64,000 bases of DNA, taken from contig NZ_JAUCGR010000001.1 in assembly GCF_030362815.1 (NCBI RefSeq), forward strand, positions 922,024-986,023. Reading direction: 5' to 3'. Each line of letters begins with the position of its first letter. The stretch's first letter is position 1. The notes under the pieces are model-generated. The model ran no database searches. It saw nothing but the letters and a program-made list of their open reading frames with translations, and had not been told where the DNA came from. Below are positions 16,152 to 24,777 of the stretch, piece by piece. The position numbers and the translations under genes are program-made. This DNA is from Cellulomonas edaphi (GTDB taxonomy: Bacteria > Actinomycetota > Actinomycetes > Actinomycetales > Cellulomonadaceae).

Positions 16152-17470
16152 GCACCTTCGACTCCCTGAAGTTCCGCAACTACCGGCTCTGGTTCGCCGG
16201 CGCGCTCGTGGCCAACATCGGCACGTGGATGCAGCGCGTGGCCCAGGACTGGCTGGTGCTGACGCAGCTGTCCGACGAGTCCGGCGTCGCGGTCGGCATC
16301 ACCACGGCGCTGCAGTTCGCTCCCGTGCTGCTGCTCTCCCCGTACGCGGGGCTGCTCGCCGACCGGGTCAACCGGCGCAAGCTGCTCATGGGCACGCAGG
16401 TGGCGCAGGGCGTGCTCGCGGCCGGCCTGGGCGCGCTCGTGCTGCTCGGCAACGCCCAGCTGTGGCAGGTCTACCTGTTCGCGCTGGTGCTGGGCTGCGT
16501 GTCGGCCGTCGACGCCCCGGTGCGGCAGACGTTCGTCGCCGAGCTGGTCCCCGCCGCCAAGCTCTCCAACGCGGTGGGGCTGAACAGCGCCTCGTTCAAC
16601 GCGGCGCGGCTGATCGGCCCCGGCATCGCGGGACTGGCGATCGCCGGCGTCGGCGTGGGCTGGGTGTTCGTCATCAACGCCGTGACCTTCGCGGCGACGA
16701 TCACCTCGTTGACCCGCATGCGCCTGTCCGAGCTGCGGCCGATGCCCACCGCGTCGCGCGCCAAGGGGCAGATCCGCGAGGGCATCGCCTACGTGCGCGG
16801 CCGCAGCGACATCGTCGTGATCATGGTCGTCGTCGGCGTCGTGTCGACCTTCGGGCTCAACTTCCAGCTGACCAGCGCCATGATGGCCCGCACGGAGTTC
16901 GGCAAGGGGGCGGGGGAGTACGGCATCCTCGGTTCGATCCTGGCCATCGGCTCGCTCACCGGCGCGCTGCTCGCCGCGCGGCGCGAGCGCCCGCGGGTGC
17001 GGCTGGTCATCGGCTCGGCCTTCGCGTTCGGCATCGCGACCGGCGTCATGGCGCTCATGCCGACGTACACGTCGTACGCGATCGCCTGCATCCCCGTGGG
17101 GCTCGCGTCGCTGACCATGATGACCGCCGCGAACTCCACCATCCAGATGAGCACCGACCCCGTGGTGCGCGGCCGGGTCATGGCGCTCTACATGATGGTG
17201 TTCCTGGGGGCGACCCCCGTCGGCTCGCCGGTCGTGGGCTGGATCGGCGAGCAGTTCGGGCCGCGGTGGGCCATCGGCATCGGCTCGATCACCGCCATCC
17301 TGGTCGCGCTGGGCGCCGCGCTGTGGGCCCGCCGCGCGTGGGGCCTGCGGGTGCGGTACCACCTGCACAGCCCGCACCTCGACGTGGTGCACCTCGGACA
17401 GCGCCGCCGCGACCTGGACGTCGCCCGGGTGGGTGCCCAGGACGCGGGCGACGAGGCCTCGGCCGCCTGA
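16148..17470 (+). CDS. MFS transporter paired with MarR
   Basis: A 440-residue major facilitator with about 12 hydrophobic segments, opening FDSLKFRNYRLWFAGALVAN and carrying the A-motif-like GLLADRVNRRKLL between TM2 and TM3 and the second-half segment VRGRVMALYMM. This is the arrangement of EntS/DHA3-type exporters of drugs or small metabolites. A hydrophilic tail of about 40 residues follows the last helix. The GTG start overlaps the MarR stop, and joint control by the operator at 15702-15714 is likely. The substrate is unknown; efflux is inferred from the MarR pairing. Confidence 0.9.
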   Translation: MSTFDSLKFRNYRLWFAGALVANIGTWMQRVAQDWLVLTQLSDESGVAVGITTALQFAPVLLLSPYAGLLADRVNRRKLLMGTQVAQGVLAAGLGALVLLGNAQLWQVYLFALVLGCVSAVDAPVRQTFVAELVPAAKLSNAVGLNSASFNAARLIGPGIAGLAIAGVGVGWVFVINAVTFAATITSLTRMRLSELRPMPTASRAKGQIREGIAYVRGRSDIVVIMVVVGVVSTFGLNFQLTSAMMARTEFGKGAGEYGILGSILAIGSLTGALLAARRERPRVRLVIGSAFAFGIATGVMALMPTYTSYAIACIPVGLASLTMMTAANSTIQMSTDPVVRGRVMALYMMVFLGATPVGSPVVGWIGEQFGPRWAIGIGSITAILVALGAALWARRAWGLRVRYHLHSPHLDVVHLGQRRRDLDVARVGAQDAGDEASAA

Positions 17471-17540
17471 CCTGCTGGCGGGCGGGTGAATCGGGCCCCG
17501 CGACGGCCGCGCGAGATGTCCGGTATGTGACGATCGACCC

Positions 17541-19343
17541 GTGAGCGCACAGGTGGACGGCGAGACGAGCGCCGCCGAGCTGGACGACGACTCGTCCGCA
17601 CCGCGGCCGAGGGGCAAGGCGGGCCGACGCTTCGCGCTGGGGTTCGTCCTGGTGCTCGTCGTGCTCGTGATCGCCGCCGGCTGGGTGACCTTTCGCGCGG
17701 TGCAGGCCACGGGCGCGCTCATGGACGCGCGCGACGTGGTCAGCACCATGGAGTCCGGCGTCGACCAGCGCGACGCCGCGGCCCTCACCGCCGCGCTGCC
17801 GCAGGCGCAGGAGGCGACCGCACGCGCGCGGCACGCGTCCTCGGACCCGGTCTGGAAGCTAGCCGAGCACGTGCCGTGGGCCGGCGACCAGCTCCACGCC
17901 GTGAGCGCGGTGTCCTCGGCGCTCGACGACCTGACGCAGGACGCGCTCCCGGCGGTCGGGGACATCGCCGAGCTGGTCCAGGGCAGCGGCCTGCGCCGCG
18001 ACGACGGAAGCATCGACGTCGAGGCGCTCGCGGCCGCCGCGCCCGCGCTCACCGACGCCGCAGCCGTCGCGCGCTCCGCGCACGCGCGCGTCGCGTCCAT
18101 CGACACGTCCGACCTCGTGGGACCGCTCGCCGGTCCCGTGGGCGACGCCGAGACGCGGCTGGCCAGCGTCGCCGGGCTGCTCACCGCCGCCGACAGCGCC
18201 GCCTCCCTGCTGCCGCCCATGCTCGGCGGCGACGGCCCGCGCACCTACCTCGTGCTCGCGCTGAACTCCGCCGAGCTGCGCAGCGCCGGGGGCATCGTCG
18301 GCAGCATCTTGGAGGTGAAGGCCGACGACGGGCGCCTCGCCCTGGGCCGGCAGATCAGCACCGCGCAGCTCAAGGGCATCGCCGAGCCCGTCGTGCCGCT
18401 CACGCCGGCCGAGACGACCCTGCACGGCGACCGGCTGGGCCGGTGGATCCAGAACGCCGTGGCCACGCCGGACTTCCCGCGCTCGGCGCAGCTCATCACC
18501 GCTCGGTGGGAGCGGGACGTGCACGGGAAGGTCGACGGGGTCGTGGCGACGGACCCCGTGGCGGTCCAGGAGGTGCTGCGCTCGCTCGGGCCCGTCAAGG
18601 CGGCCGACGGCCGCACGCTGCAGGCCGACTCGATCCTCAAGCTCCTTCTCCGCGACGCCTACCGCAACGCGGCGAGCGGGGCCCAGGCGGACGCGCTGTT
18701 CTCCTCGGTGGCCGGCAGCATCTTCGGCGCGCTGACGGGAGGAGCGGGCAGCACGACCGGCCTCGTGGACGCGGTGCAGACGGCGAGCGACCAGGGCCGG
18801 TTCCGGCTGTGGTCGGCGCACGACGACGAGCAGGCCGCGCTGGTCACCACGGGCCTCGGCAGTGCCTTCCTCACGGGCGACCACCCGGACGCCGCGGGCG
18901 TGTTCCTCAACGACGCCACCGAGGGCAAGCTCGACTACTACCTCGACGCCGACGTGAGCGTGCAGTGCTCAGCCGACGCGTCGACCGCCACCGTGCGGGT
19001 GACGCTGTCCTACGAGCCGCCCAAGGACGTCGAGAAGCTGCCCGAGTTCGCGCGCGGGGCACGCCCGCGCGCGGTGCCGCCCGGCTCGCTCGCCACCGGA
19101 CTGCTCTTCTACGCCCCCGTGGGCGCGCAGCTCGACGCCGTACGGCAGGACGGTGACCTGGTGGCCGGTGCGACCGCCACGGAGGCCGGCAGGCGCGCGC
19201 TCGCGGCCACGTCCGTGCTTGCTCCCGGCGGCTCGACGGTCTACGAGATGACGGTGCCGGTGCGGCACGGCCAGGTCGACGTCTGGACCACGCCGACCGT
19301 CACGGGCTCGGGCTACGTGGGGGCCACCTGCACGAAGGGGTGA
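17541..19343 (+). CDS. DUF4012-type membrane-anchored surface protein
   Basis: A 600-residue protein with a charged cytoplasmic N-terminus, one transmembrane helix at about 31-54 and a large extracytoplasmic part. The segment TYLVLALNSAELRSAGG near residue 235 is the start signature of DUF4012, a domain of unknown function that is common in actinobacteria and other Gram-positives and often found beside polysaccharide genes. Residues 60-220 form an Ala-rich helical stalk. Cysteines near 475 and 597 may pair. GTG 17541 is the first start in frame. Whether it works with the sortase-type protein downstream is unknown. Confidence 0.8.
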   Translation: MSAQVDGETSAAELDDDSSAPRPRGKAGRRFALGFVLVLVVLVIAAGWVTFRAVQATGALMDARDVVSTMESGVDQRDAAALTAALPQAQEATARARHASSDPVWKLAEHVPWAGDQLHAVSAVSSALDDLTQDALPAVGDIAELVQGSGLRRDDGSIDVEALAAAAPALTDAAAVARSAHARVASIDTSDLVGPLAGPVGDAETRLASVAGLLTAADSAASLLPPMLGGDGPRTYLVLALNSAELRSAGGIVGSILEVKADDGRLALGRQISTAQLKGIAEPVVPLTPAETTLHGDRLGRWIQNAVATPDFPRSAQLITARWERDVHGKVDGVVATDPVAVQEVLRSLGPVKAADGRTLQADSILKLLLRDAYRNAASGAQADALFSSVAGSIFGALTGGAGSTTGLVDAVQTASDQGRFRLWSAHDDEQAALVTTGLGSAFLTGDHPDAAGVFLNDATEGKLDYYLDADVSVQCSADASTATVRVTLSYEPPKDVEKLPEFARGARPRAVPPGSLATGLLFYAPVGAQLDAVRQDGDLVAGATATEAGRRALAATSVLAPGGSTVYEMTVPVRHGQVDVWTTPTVTGSGYVGATCTKG

Positions 19344-19465
19344 ATTCGGCAGCCCCTGAGCGTAAATGTCCGAAATCACCCGATCTGCCGCTATCGTTGC
19401 GTCGCCCGCGGGGTGACGATAACGACGAAACACCGCAATCCGACCACCCTCAGGGGGAGACCGTC

Positions 19466-20170
19466 ATGGCCAGAACCGCCAAAGCCTGCCTCGCAGCCGT
19501 CGCTGCGCTGGCCCTCATGCTCCTGGCTCCCGGGGCGGCGCTGGCGGCCACGAGCGCGGCCAGCGTCCCGGCGGCCGACGCGTCGCCGTCGCCCACCGGC
19601 TACGGCTGCATCGACGGTGAGGACGAGTACGGAGCACCCCTGCCGTGCGAGCTCAAGATCCAGGTGCTGAACCCGATCTGCGACAACAACGTGCCCAAGC
19701 TGCAGTACCAGGTGGAGGCCGTCGGCTCGCCCAACACGACCGTCAAGATCACGTGGATCAACCCGGACGGCGACGACGTGGTCCAGTCGGGTCTGCCGCT
19801 GTCGGGCACGGTGCTGTGGCCCGGCGCGGTCCAGGGCGCGAACGGCGAGGCCATCGACTGGCCCGGCTGGCGGCTGGAGAACGGCGTCTGGGTCGAGGGC
19901 GACGAGTTCGACTGGGTCCGGCCCTCCGTGAAGGTGCTGTTCCAGGTGAACCCGGAGATGTCGGTCTCCGTGGCCTACCCGCCGTCCAGCCCCGCGTGCC
20001 TGACGAGCCCGCCCGACACCCAGGTGCTCGTCGACAACCCGCTCCCTCCGGGCGAGATCGCCGCGACCGGCTCGAACGTCGCCCCGCTGCTGATCGGCGG
20101 CGCAGCGCTGGTCGTGGTCGGTGCCGGAGCCGTCCTGCTGGTCAACCGTCAGCGCCGCACGCAGGCCTGA
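19466..20170 (+). CDS. Secreted protein with sortase-like IAATG anchor
   Basis: A 234-residue surface protein. The N-terminus MARTAKACLAAVAALALMLL and an AxA site near residue 28 form a signal peptide; the start at 19466 follows AGGGGGA. The mature domain has four or more Cys and many Asn/Pro and looks extracellular; I do not recognise its fold. The C-terminus has IAATG (198-202), a hydrophobic helix (about 206-228) and the basic tail NRQRRTQA, the layout of a sortase substrate. IAATG is close to LAxTG, used by class E sortases of high-GC actinobacteria. No sortase gene is in the window. Confidence 0.8.
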   Translation: MARTAKACLAAVAALALMLLAPGAALAATSAASVPAADASPSPTGYGCIDGEDEYGAPLPCELKIQVLNPICDNNVPKLQYQVEAVGSPNTTVKITWINPDGDDVVQSGLPLSGTVLWPGAVQGANGEAIDWPGWRLENGVWVEGDEFDWVRPSVKVLFQVNPEMSVSVAYPPSSPACLTSPPDTQVLVDNPLPPGEIAATGSNVAPLLIGGAALVVVGAGAVLLVNRQRRTQA

Positions 20171-20190
20171 CACCCGTCAGGGTTCTCGAA

Positions 20191-20224
20191 GCCCGCCCGG
20201 TCCGCACCAGCGGACCGGGCGGGC
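20191..20224 (+). terminator. Intrinsic terminator hairpin
   Basis: GCCCGCCCGGTCCG and CGGACCGGGCGGGC form a perfect 14-bp stem with a 6-base loop 20 bp after the sortase-type gene. Only a short T-rich stretch follows, as usual in high-GC genomes. Confidence 0.75.
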
Positions 20225-20396
20225 GTCGTTCGTCCGGGCGCGCGCGCTCGGTGGTGGACGCCTCACGGGAGGGGCCCCCGAGTGTCCGCGCGAGCAACTA
20301 CCCTGAGCGCACGTGCGCACGCGAGGCTCGCCCTCGCGTGACCCCCCGTGACGGGCACAGGGGACGGGCACGGGCGAGACGACGCGGAGGCCAGCG

Positions 20397-21098
20397 GTGA
20401 GCGACCTGATCGACACGACAGAGATGTACCTCAAGACGATCTACGAGCTCACCGAAGAAGGCATCACCCCGCTGCGCGCACGCATCGCCGAGCGGCTCGG
20501 CCACTCCGGCCCCACCGTCTCGCAGACCGTGGCGCGCATGGAGCGCGACGGCCTCGTCGTGGTCTCCGGCGACCGGCACCTGGAGCTCACCGACGCGGGC
20601 CACGGCAAGGCCATGCGCGTGATGCGCAAGCACCGCCTCGCCGAGCGTCTCCTGACCGACGTGGTGGGGCTCGAGTGGCCCTTCGTCCACGAGGAGGCCT
20701 GCCGCTGGGAGCACGTCATGAGCGAGCGCGTGGAGAAGCGTCTGGCCGCGCTGCTCGACCACCCGCACTTCGACCCGTACGGCAACCCCATCCCCGGGCT
20801 GGGCGAGATCGGTGAGGAGTCCACCCGCGTCGGCTTCCTCGACGGCGTCGCGTCCGTGCTCACGCTCGTCGACCAGGGCGGCCTGCCGGACGGCAAGGCG
20901 ACCGTCGCGCGGATCGCGGAGCCGCTGCAGGTGGACGTCGAGCTGCTCACGCGGCTCGCCGAGGCCGGCGTGCTGCCGAACGCGGAGATCACGGTGGAGC
21001 GCGGGATCGGCGTCGTGACCGTGGGCGCGCCCGGGTCGGCCTCCGTGCTGGACCTGCCCGACGACGTCGCGCGGCACATCTTCGTCACGACGCGCTGA
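20397..21098 (+). CDS. Iron-dependent regulator IdeR/DtxR family
   Basis: A 233-residue metal-activated repressor. The N-terminal wHTH (ITPLRARIAERLGHSGPTVSQTVARMERDGLV) matches DtxR, and the metal ligands are in place: Met10 in TTEMYLKTIYEL and the Cys, Glu and His of EEACRWEHVMS, followed by HFDPYGNPIP. A C-terminal SH3-like domain is present (residues about 150-230), as in IdeR/DtxR and unlike the shorter MntR. With Fe2+ such proteins repress siderophore and iron-uptake genes. The GTG start at 20397 fits the family N-terminus. Iron versus manganese specificity is from family resemblance. Confidence 0.9.
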   Translation: MSDLIDTTEMYLKTIYELTEEGITPLRARIAERLGHSGPTVSQTVARMERDGLVVVSGDRHLELTDAGHGKAMRVMRKHRLAERLLTDVVGLEWPFVHEEACRWEHVMSERVEKRLAALLDHPHFDPYGNPIPGLGEIGEESTRVGFLDGVASVLTLVDQGGLPDGKATVARIAEPLQVDVELLTRLAEAGVLPNAEITVERGIGVVTVGAPGSASVLDLPDDVARHIFVTTR

Positions 21099-21109
21099 CG
21101 CGCTCGCGG

Positions 21110-21150
21110 ACGCCCCGCCCCCGGCCCGTGAGGGCGGGTGGACGGGGCGT
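21110..21150 (+). terminator. Probable terminator after ideR
   Basis: ACGCCCC (21110-21116) pairs with GGGGCGT (21144-21150), extended by GCCC with GGGC around an internal bulge, and is followed by TTGCT. It lies 12 bases after the ideR stop. The stretch 21151-21377 contains no gene and presumably carries the promoter of the riboswitch transcript. Confidence 0.6.
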
Positions 21151-21377
21151 TTGCTGCGTCTATGCCCGAATCGTGACCTGTCCGGGCGTGTCACCCGGTC
21201 GGATGAACTCCACCCGGTGCGTTCCACGGCGCTCTGACCTGGGACAACGCGCCCGTCGCGCACTCATGCAGGTCGATTGTTCAGATCGGAGCCATTTTCT
21301 CGTGATCGGAACGTGACAATCCCGCCGGACGTCAGGTACGTTCATCCTGCTTCTAGGAACCCCTCCTCCCAGAAGCC

Positions 21378-21577
21378 CTCGAGCGGAACGCCGAACCCTG
21401 CCGCCGCCACGAGGTCCGTACAAACCGCCGGCAGGGGCGGGGGACCCAATTGTGGGCACCGGAAGTCTCGGTGTCCTTGGGGTGAAGCCCCGACGAACGA
21501 CCTCCAGGTCGGCCGTCGAGGCCGGGTGTTTCTCCCACCCGAACCCGACAGCTCACCTCGTAGGCGTCACGGAGAGG
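21378..21577 (+). ncRNA. ydaO-type (cyclic di-AMP) riboswitch
   Basis: The leader of the NlpC/P60 gene carries the conserved blocks of the ydaO aptamer in order: GCCGAACCCTGCCGCCGCCA, CCGCCGGCAGGGGCGGGGGA followed by CCCAA, TTGGGGTGAAGCC, CTCCCACCCGAACCCGACAG followed by CTCACCTCGTAGGC, and a closing GGAGAGG. In actinobacteria this riboswitch class precedes cell-wall hydrolase genes and reduces expression when c-di-AMP is high. The aptamer ends 8 bases before the GTG start, so the control step could be termination or ribosome access. Boundaries are by eye. Confidence 0.92.
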
Positions 21578-21584
21578 CACTCGC

Positions 21585-22388
21585 GTGACCGTGAGCACCA
21601 CCACACGCGCCCGTCACCGGGCAGCACGGCGGCCATCGACGCCGCTGACCGAGCTGGCGTCCGCCGCGTCGGACCAGCTGGGCACCGTCGGCCGTCGCAC
21701 GGCAGTCGTCGCAGCATCGTCGGGCCTGATGGTCTCGATGATCGGTGCGCCCGCCATGGCGGCGGCCCCCACCGACGACACCGTCACCGGCGCCCTCGCG
21801 GCCGTCGACACGGACGCGCTGACCGCCTCGGCCAAGGCCGTGCTGGCCTCCGGCCCGGTCGTCAGCGCCCCGGCCGACGCCAAGTGGACCATCGACTCGC
21901 CGATCGTCAAGGCCGTCAAGCCCGAGGTCAAGAAGGTCGTCGTCGTCGAGACCCGCGAGGCCGCCCCCCAGGTCTCCCGCAGCACGCTGCGCAGCACCGC
22001 TTCCTCGGATTCGAGCAACGACGACGTTGCCAACAACCCGATCCCGCAGTCGGTCTCCGGCAACGCGGTCCTCGAGGTCGCGGCCCGCTACGTCGGCACG
22101 CCGTACGTCTACGGCGGCGCCGCTCCCGGTGGCTTCGACTGCTCGGGTTTCGTGTCCTACGTCTACAAGCAGCTCGGCATCTCGCTGCCGCGCTCGTCGA
22201 GCGGCATCCGCGGCGTGGGCCACGTGATCTCCCGCTCGGAGGCGAAGCCGGGCGACCTCATCTGGACGCCGGGCCACATCGCCATCTACGCCGGTGGCAA
22301 CCAGCAGATCGACTCGCCCCGCCCGGGCAAGACGATCCAGTTCCGTGGGATCTGGCAGAGCAACCCCACGTTCCTGCGCGTCGGCTGA
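21585..22388 (+). CDS. Secreted NlpC/P60 peptidoglycan hydrolase
   Basis: A 267-residue C40-family endopeptidase that cleaves peptide stems of peptidoglycan. An unusually long N-terminal region (about 60 residues, ending PAMAAAP) serves as signal peptide; residues 60-150 are a linker; the catalytic domain starts at NAVLEVAARYVGTPYVYGG. The nucleophile is Cys186 in GGFDCSGF, the His lies in PGHIAIYAGG, and a third polar residue follows near QIDSPRPG. The gene directly follows the c-di-AMP riboswitch, so its level should fall when c-di-AMP accumulates. A strong terminator follows 20 bases after the stop. Confidence 0.95.
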   Translation: MTVSTTTRARHRAARRPSTPLTELASAASDQLGTVGRRTAVVAASSGLMVSMIGAPAMAAAPTDDTVTGALAAVDTDALTASAKAVLASGPVVSAPADAKWTIDSPIVKAVKPEVKKVVVVETREAAPQVSRSTLRSTASSDSSNDDVANNPIPQSVSGNAVLEVAARYVGTPYVYGGAAPGGFDCSGFVSYVYKQLGISLPRSSSGIRGVGHVISRSEAKPGDLIWTPGHIAIYAGGNQQIDSPRPGKTIQFRGIWQSNPTFLRVG

Positions 22389-22407
22389 CGCGCACAGCCT
22401 TCTCGAC

Positions 22408-22438
22408 GAGGCCCCGACGACACGGTCGTCGGGGCCTC
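22408..22438 (+). terminator. Strong intrinsic terminator
   Basis: GAGGCCCCGACGAC and GTCGTCGGGGCCTC form a perfect 14-bp stem with an ACG loop, 20 bases after the NlpC/P60 stop. Confidence 0.8.
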
Positions 22439-22544
22439 GTCGCATCCCGGCCACCGCCTGTGGTTACTCTGGGCGAGCACCACGCTGCACTTCGCTCCGC
22501 GGGCCGGCAGCCAGCCGGTCCGACCCCCCGGTCGGGAGATTGCC

Positions 22545-23090
22545 GTGCTGACACAGGTCGTACCCGAGTTGCCTGCGCCCCTGCCCACGCCGGCCTCCCA
22601 GGCCCGCACGCTGCTGCTCAACGCCAGCCTCGAACCCCTGTGCATCGTGAGCGTGCACCGGGCCGTGCTCCTCATGATGTGCGGCAAGGCGACCGTGCTC
22701 GAGACGGACGGGCGCACCCTGCACTCGGCCCACGTCGAGGTCCCGGTCCCCGTGGTGATCTGCCTGACGCGCTACGTGCACGTGCCGAGGCGGCGGCCGG
22801 TGCCGCCCACGCGCCGCACCGTGCTGCAACGCGACTCGCACCGCTGCGCCTACTGCGGCGGCGGAGCGGACACCGTCGACCACGTGCACCCGCGCTCCAA
22901 GGGTGGCCGCCACGAGTGGACCAACGTGGTGGCGGCCTGCGTGCGGTGCAACCACCGCAAGGCCGACCGGCTGCTGCACGAGCTGGGGTGGGAGCTGCCC
23001 TTCACCCCGCGGGCCCCGCGGTGGTCGGTCGCGTTCGGCAGCGGTGCCGTGCGGGCAGACCCGCTATGGTCCGCCTATGTCGTCGTGTGA
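22545..23090 (+). CDS. HNH endonuclease
   Basis: A 181-residue protein of the actinobacterial HNH family that is usually chromosomal and of unknown cellular role. The first 90 residues (LLLNASLEPLCIVSVHRAV) are the conserved lead domain. The nuclease part shows zinc Cys pairs CAYCG and CVRCN around DTVDHVHPRSKGG and WTNVVAAC, giving the HNH catalytic His and Asn. The GTG start at 22545 matches the usual N-terminus. There is no adjacent methyltransferase or phage gene, so a restriction role is not supported. Confidence 0.9.
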   Translation: MLTQVVPELPAPLPTPASQARTLLLNASLEPLCIVSVHRAVLLMMCGKATVLETDGRTLHSAHVEVPVPVVICLTRYVHVPRRRPVPPTRRTVLQRDSHRCAYCGGGADTVDHVHPRSKGGRHEWTNVVAACVRCNHRKADRLLHELGWELPFTPRAPRWSVAFGSGAVRADPLWSAYVVV

Positions 23091-23166
23091 CCGATCGCGA
23101 GACACTGGAGCGACGGGGAGCTCGCCGCTGACGCACGCTGCCCGCCGTGAGCGCGAAGGAGCGGGG

Positions 23167-24120
23167 ATGCGGGACGACGTGATCCTGGTCGGGGTGGACG
23201 GGTCGACGCCCAGCCTGCACGCGTTGGACTGGGCCGGCGCCGAGGCGGCCCGGCGCGGGTGGTCGCTGTACCTCGTCTGCTCGTACGCGCTGCCCTCGTT
23301 CACCGCGGCCTCGCTCGACGGCGGCTACGCGGCCCTGGACGACTCGGCGATCCAGGAGGGCGCCCGGGCCGTGCTCGCCGAGGCGACGGCGCGCGTGTCG
23401 CACCTGGGCGTCCCCGTGCGGAGCAACGTGCACACGGGCGACGCGGCCGGGGTGCTCATCGAGCTGTCGCACACCGCCCGTCTCGCGGTGGTGGGCACGC
23501 GCGGCCGGGGCGGGTTCGCCGACCGGTTGCTCGGCACGGTCTCGTCGGCCCTGCCCGCGCACGCGCACTGCCCGACGGTCGTCGTCCCGCTGCGCGACGG
23601 CGAGGGCCACGCCCTGGCCGACGACGCCGAGGTGCCACCCGTGCGGCCGCTGCGGCGCATCGTCGTGGGCGTGGACGGCTCGGAGCAGGCCGAGCGTGCG
23701 CTGCGCTACGCGGTGCGCGAGGCGCAGGCGTGGGGGGCGGAGCTCACGGCCGTGGCCGGCGTCCCGGTCGGGTCGATGACGGGGGTCCTCGCCTGGCTGC
23801 CCGCCGCCGTCGACCACGAGCAGGTGCTCAAGGACATGCAGGAGGGCCTCAACGTGGTCGTGGACCGCGCGCTGCTCGACTACCCGGACGTCGTGGTCAA
23901 GCGGCACGCGCTGGACGGGACCGGGGCGGAGCTGCTCACGGAGTTCTCGGTGGCGACGGATCTCATCGTGCTCGGCTCCCGCGGCAGGGGCGGGTTCGCC
24001 GGGCTGCTGCTCGGCTCGACGAGCCAGGCCGTGCTGCACCACGCGCGGTGCCCGGTGATGGTCGTGACGAACCGCTGCGACGCGACGCCGGAGCGGGCTG
24101 AGGAGCCAGAGGGCCGCTGA
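23167..24120 (+). CDS. Tandem universal stress protein
   Basis: A 317-residue protein of two Usp domains (about 1-145 and 155-305). Both open with the beta-strand V-GVDGS; each ends with the ATP-binding loop G-x2-G-x9-GS: GTRGRGGFADRLLGTVSS in domain 1 and GSRGRGGFAGLLLGSTSQ in domain 2. Such proteins bind ATP and are induced in dormancy, hypoxia or starvation in actinobacteria. The ATG at 23167 has GAAGGAG upstream; the frame remains open to 22903 over the HNH gene but that is shadow. A short C-terminal tail carries acidic and Arg residues. Confidence 0.92.
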   Translation: MRDDVILVGVDGSTPSLHALDWAGAEAARRGWSLYLVCSYALPSFTAASLDGGYAALDDSAIQEGARAVLAEATARVSHLGVPVRSNVHTGDAAGVLIELSHTARLAVVGTRGRGGFADRLLGTVSSALPAHAHCPTVVVPLRDGEGHALADDAEVPPVRPLRRIVVGVDGSEQAERALRYAVREAQAWGAELTAVAGVPVGSMTGVLAWLPAAVDHEQVLKDMQEGLNVVVDRALLDYPDVVVKRHALDGTGAELLTEFSVATDLIVLGSRGRGGFAGLLLGSTSQAVLHHARCPVMVVTNRCDATPERAEEPEGR

Positions 24121-24148
24121 CCGGGCCGCCGATCGGGCCTGGGCGCGC

Positions 24149-24607
24149 TCAGGGCTGCTGCGGGACCTCCGGACGCCGCACGAGCGCGGAGAGCACGATG
24201 GTCGAGCGCGTGCGCGAGACGAACGGCTCGGCGGCGAACCGCTCCACCACCTGCTCCAGGTGGCGCATGTCGCGCGCCCGCACCTGCACCACGAGGTCCA
24301 CGTCGCCCGTCACGGTGCTCGCCGCGACCACCTCGGGGTACTGCTCGACCGCGGTCCGCATCGTCGCGGGGCTCGTGGAGCCCTGGCAGAAGATCTCGAC
24401 GAAGGCCTCGGTGTGCCAGCCCATCGCGGCGGGATCCAGCCGCACGGTGTAGCCGCGGATGACGCCGCGCTCGCGCAGCCGGTCCACGCGGCGCTTCACG
24501 GCCGGCGCCGAGAGCGAGACCTGCTGGCCCACCTGGGCGAAGGTCGCGCGGGCGTCGACCGACAGCACACGCAGGATCGCCAGGTCGAGATCGTCGATGT
24601 CAGGCAC
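24149..24607 (-). CDS. Lrp/AsnC-family transcriptional regulator
   Basis: A 152-residue feast/famine regulator. The HTH (LDLAILRVLSVDARATFAQVGQQVSLSAPAV) is followed by the RAM ligand-binding domain (residues 65-140). I chose GTG 24607, which has GAGG about 8 bases upstream; GTG 24613 is also possible. In actinobacteria a gene of this family commonly accompanies ddaH and rocD, which lie 2.2 kb away here beyond an unrelated CAP-domain gene, so it may control arginine and ornithine catabolism. Three GTTGCGC direct repeats before ddaH are candidate sites. Confidence 0.9.
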   Translation of the reverse strand: MPDIDDLDLAILRVLSVDARATFAQVGQQVSLSAPAVKRRVDRLRERGVIRGYTVRLDPAAMGWHTEAFVEIFCQGSTSPATMRTAVEQYPEVVAASTVTGDVDLVVQVRARDMRHLEQVVERFAAEPFVSRTRSTIVLSALVRRPEVPQQP

Positions 24608-24777
24608 CTGCACATCCTCGCGGATCGCGCGGTGTGTTGGTGACCTCGGGCGACAACCAGTGTGATAACGGACCCAATTGGGCATAGTGGCTCAAGTTGC
24701 CGTCGTCGACTGCCGATCTCGGGGATTCAGGCGAGCCCGCTCCGCGCGGGTTCACGTGGATTGCCGAGGGAGCTCAG

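Noticed and set aside
22545-23090. HNH protein as a homing or restriction nuclease
   Set aside because: It belongs to a common chromosomal actinobacterial family with an N-terminal lead domain and has no inverted repeats, intron or methyltransferase.
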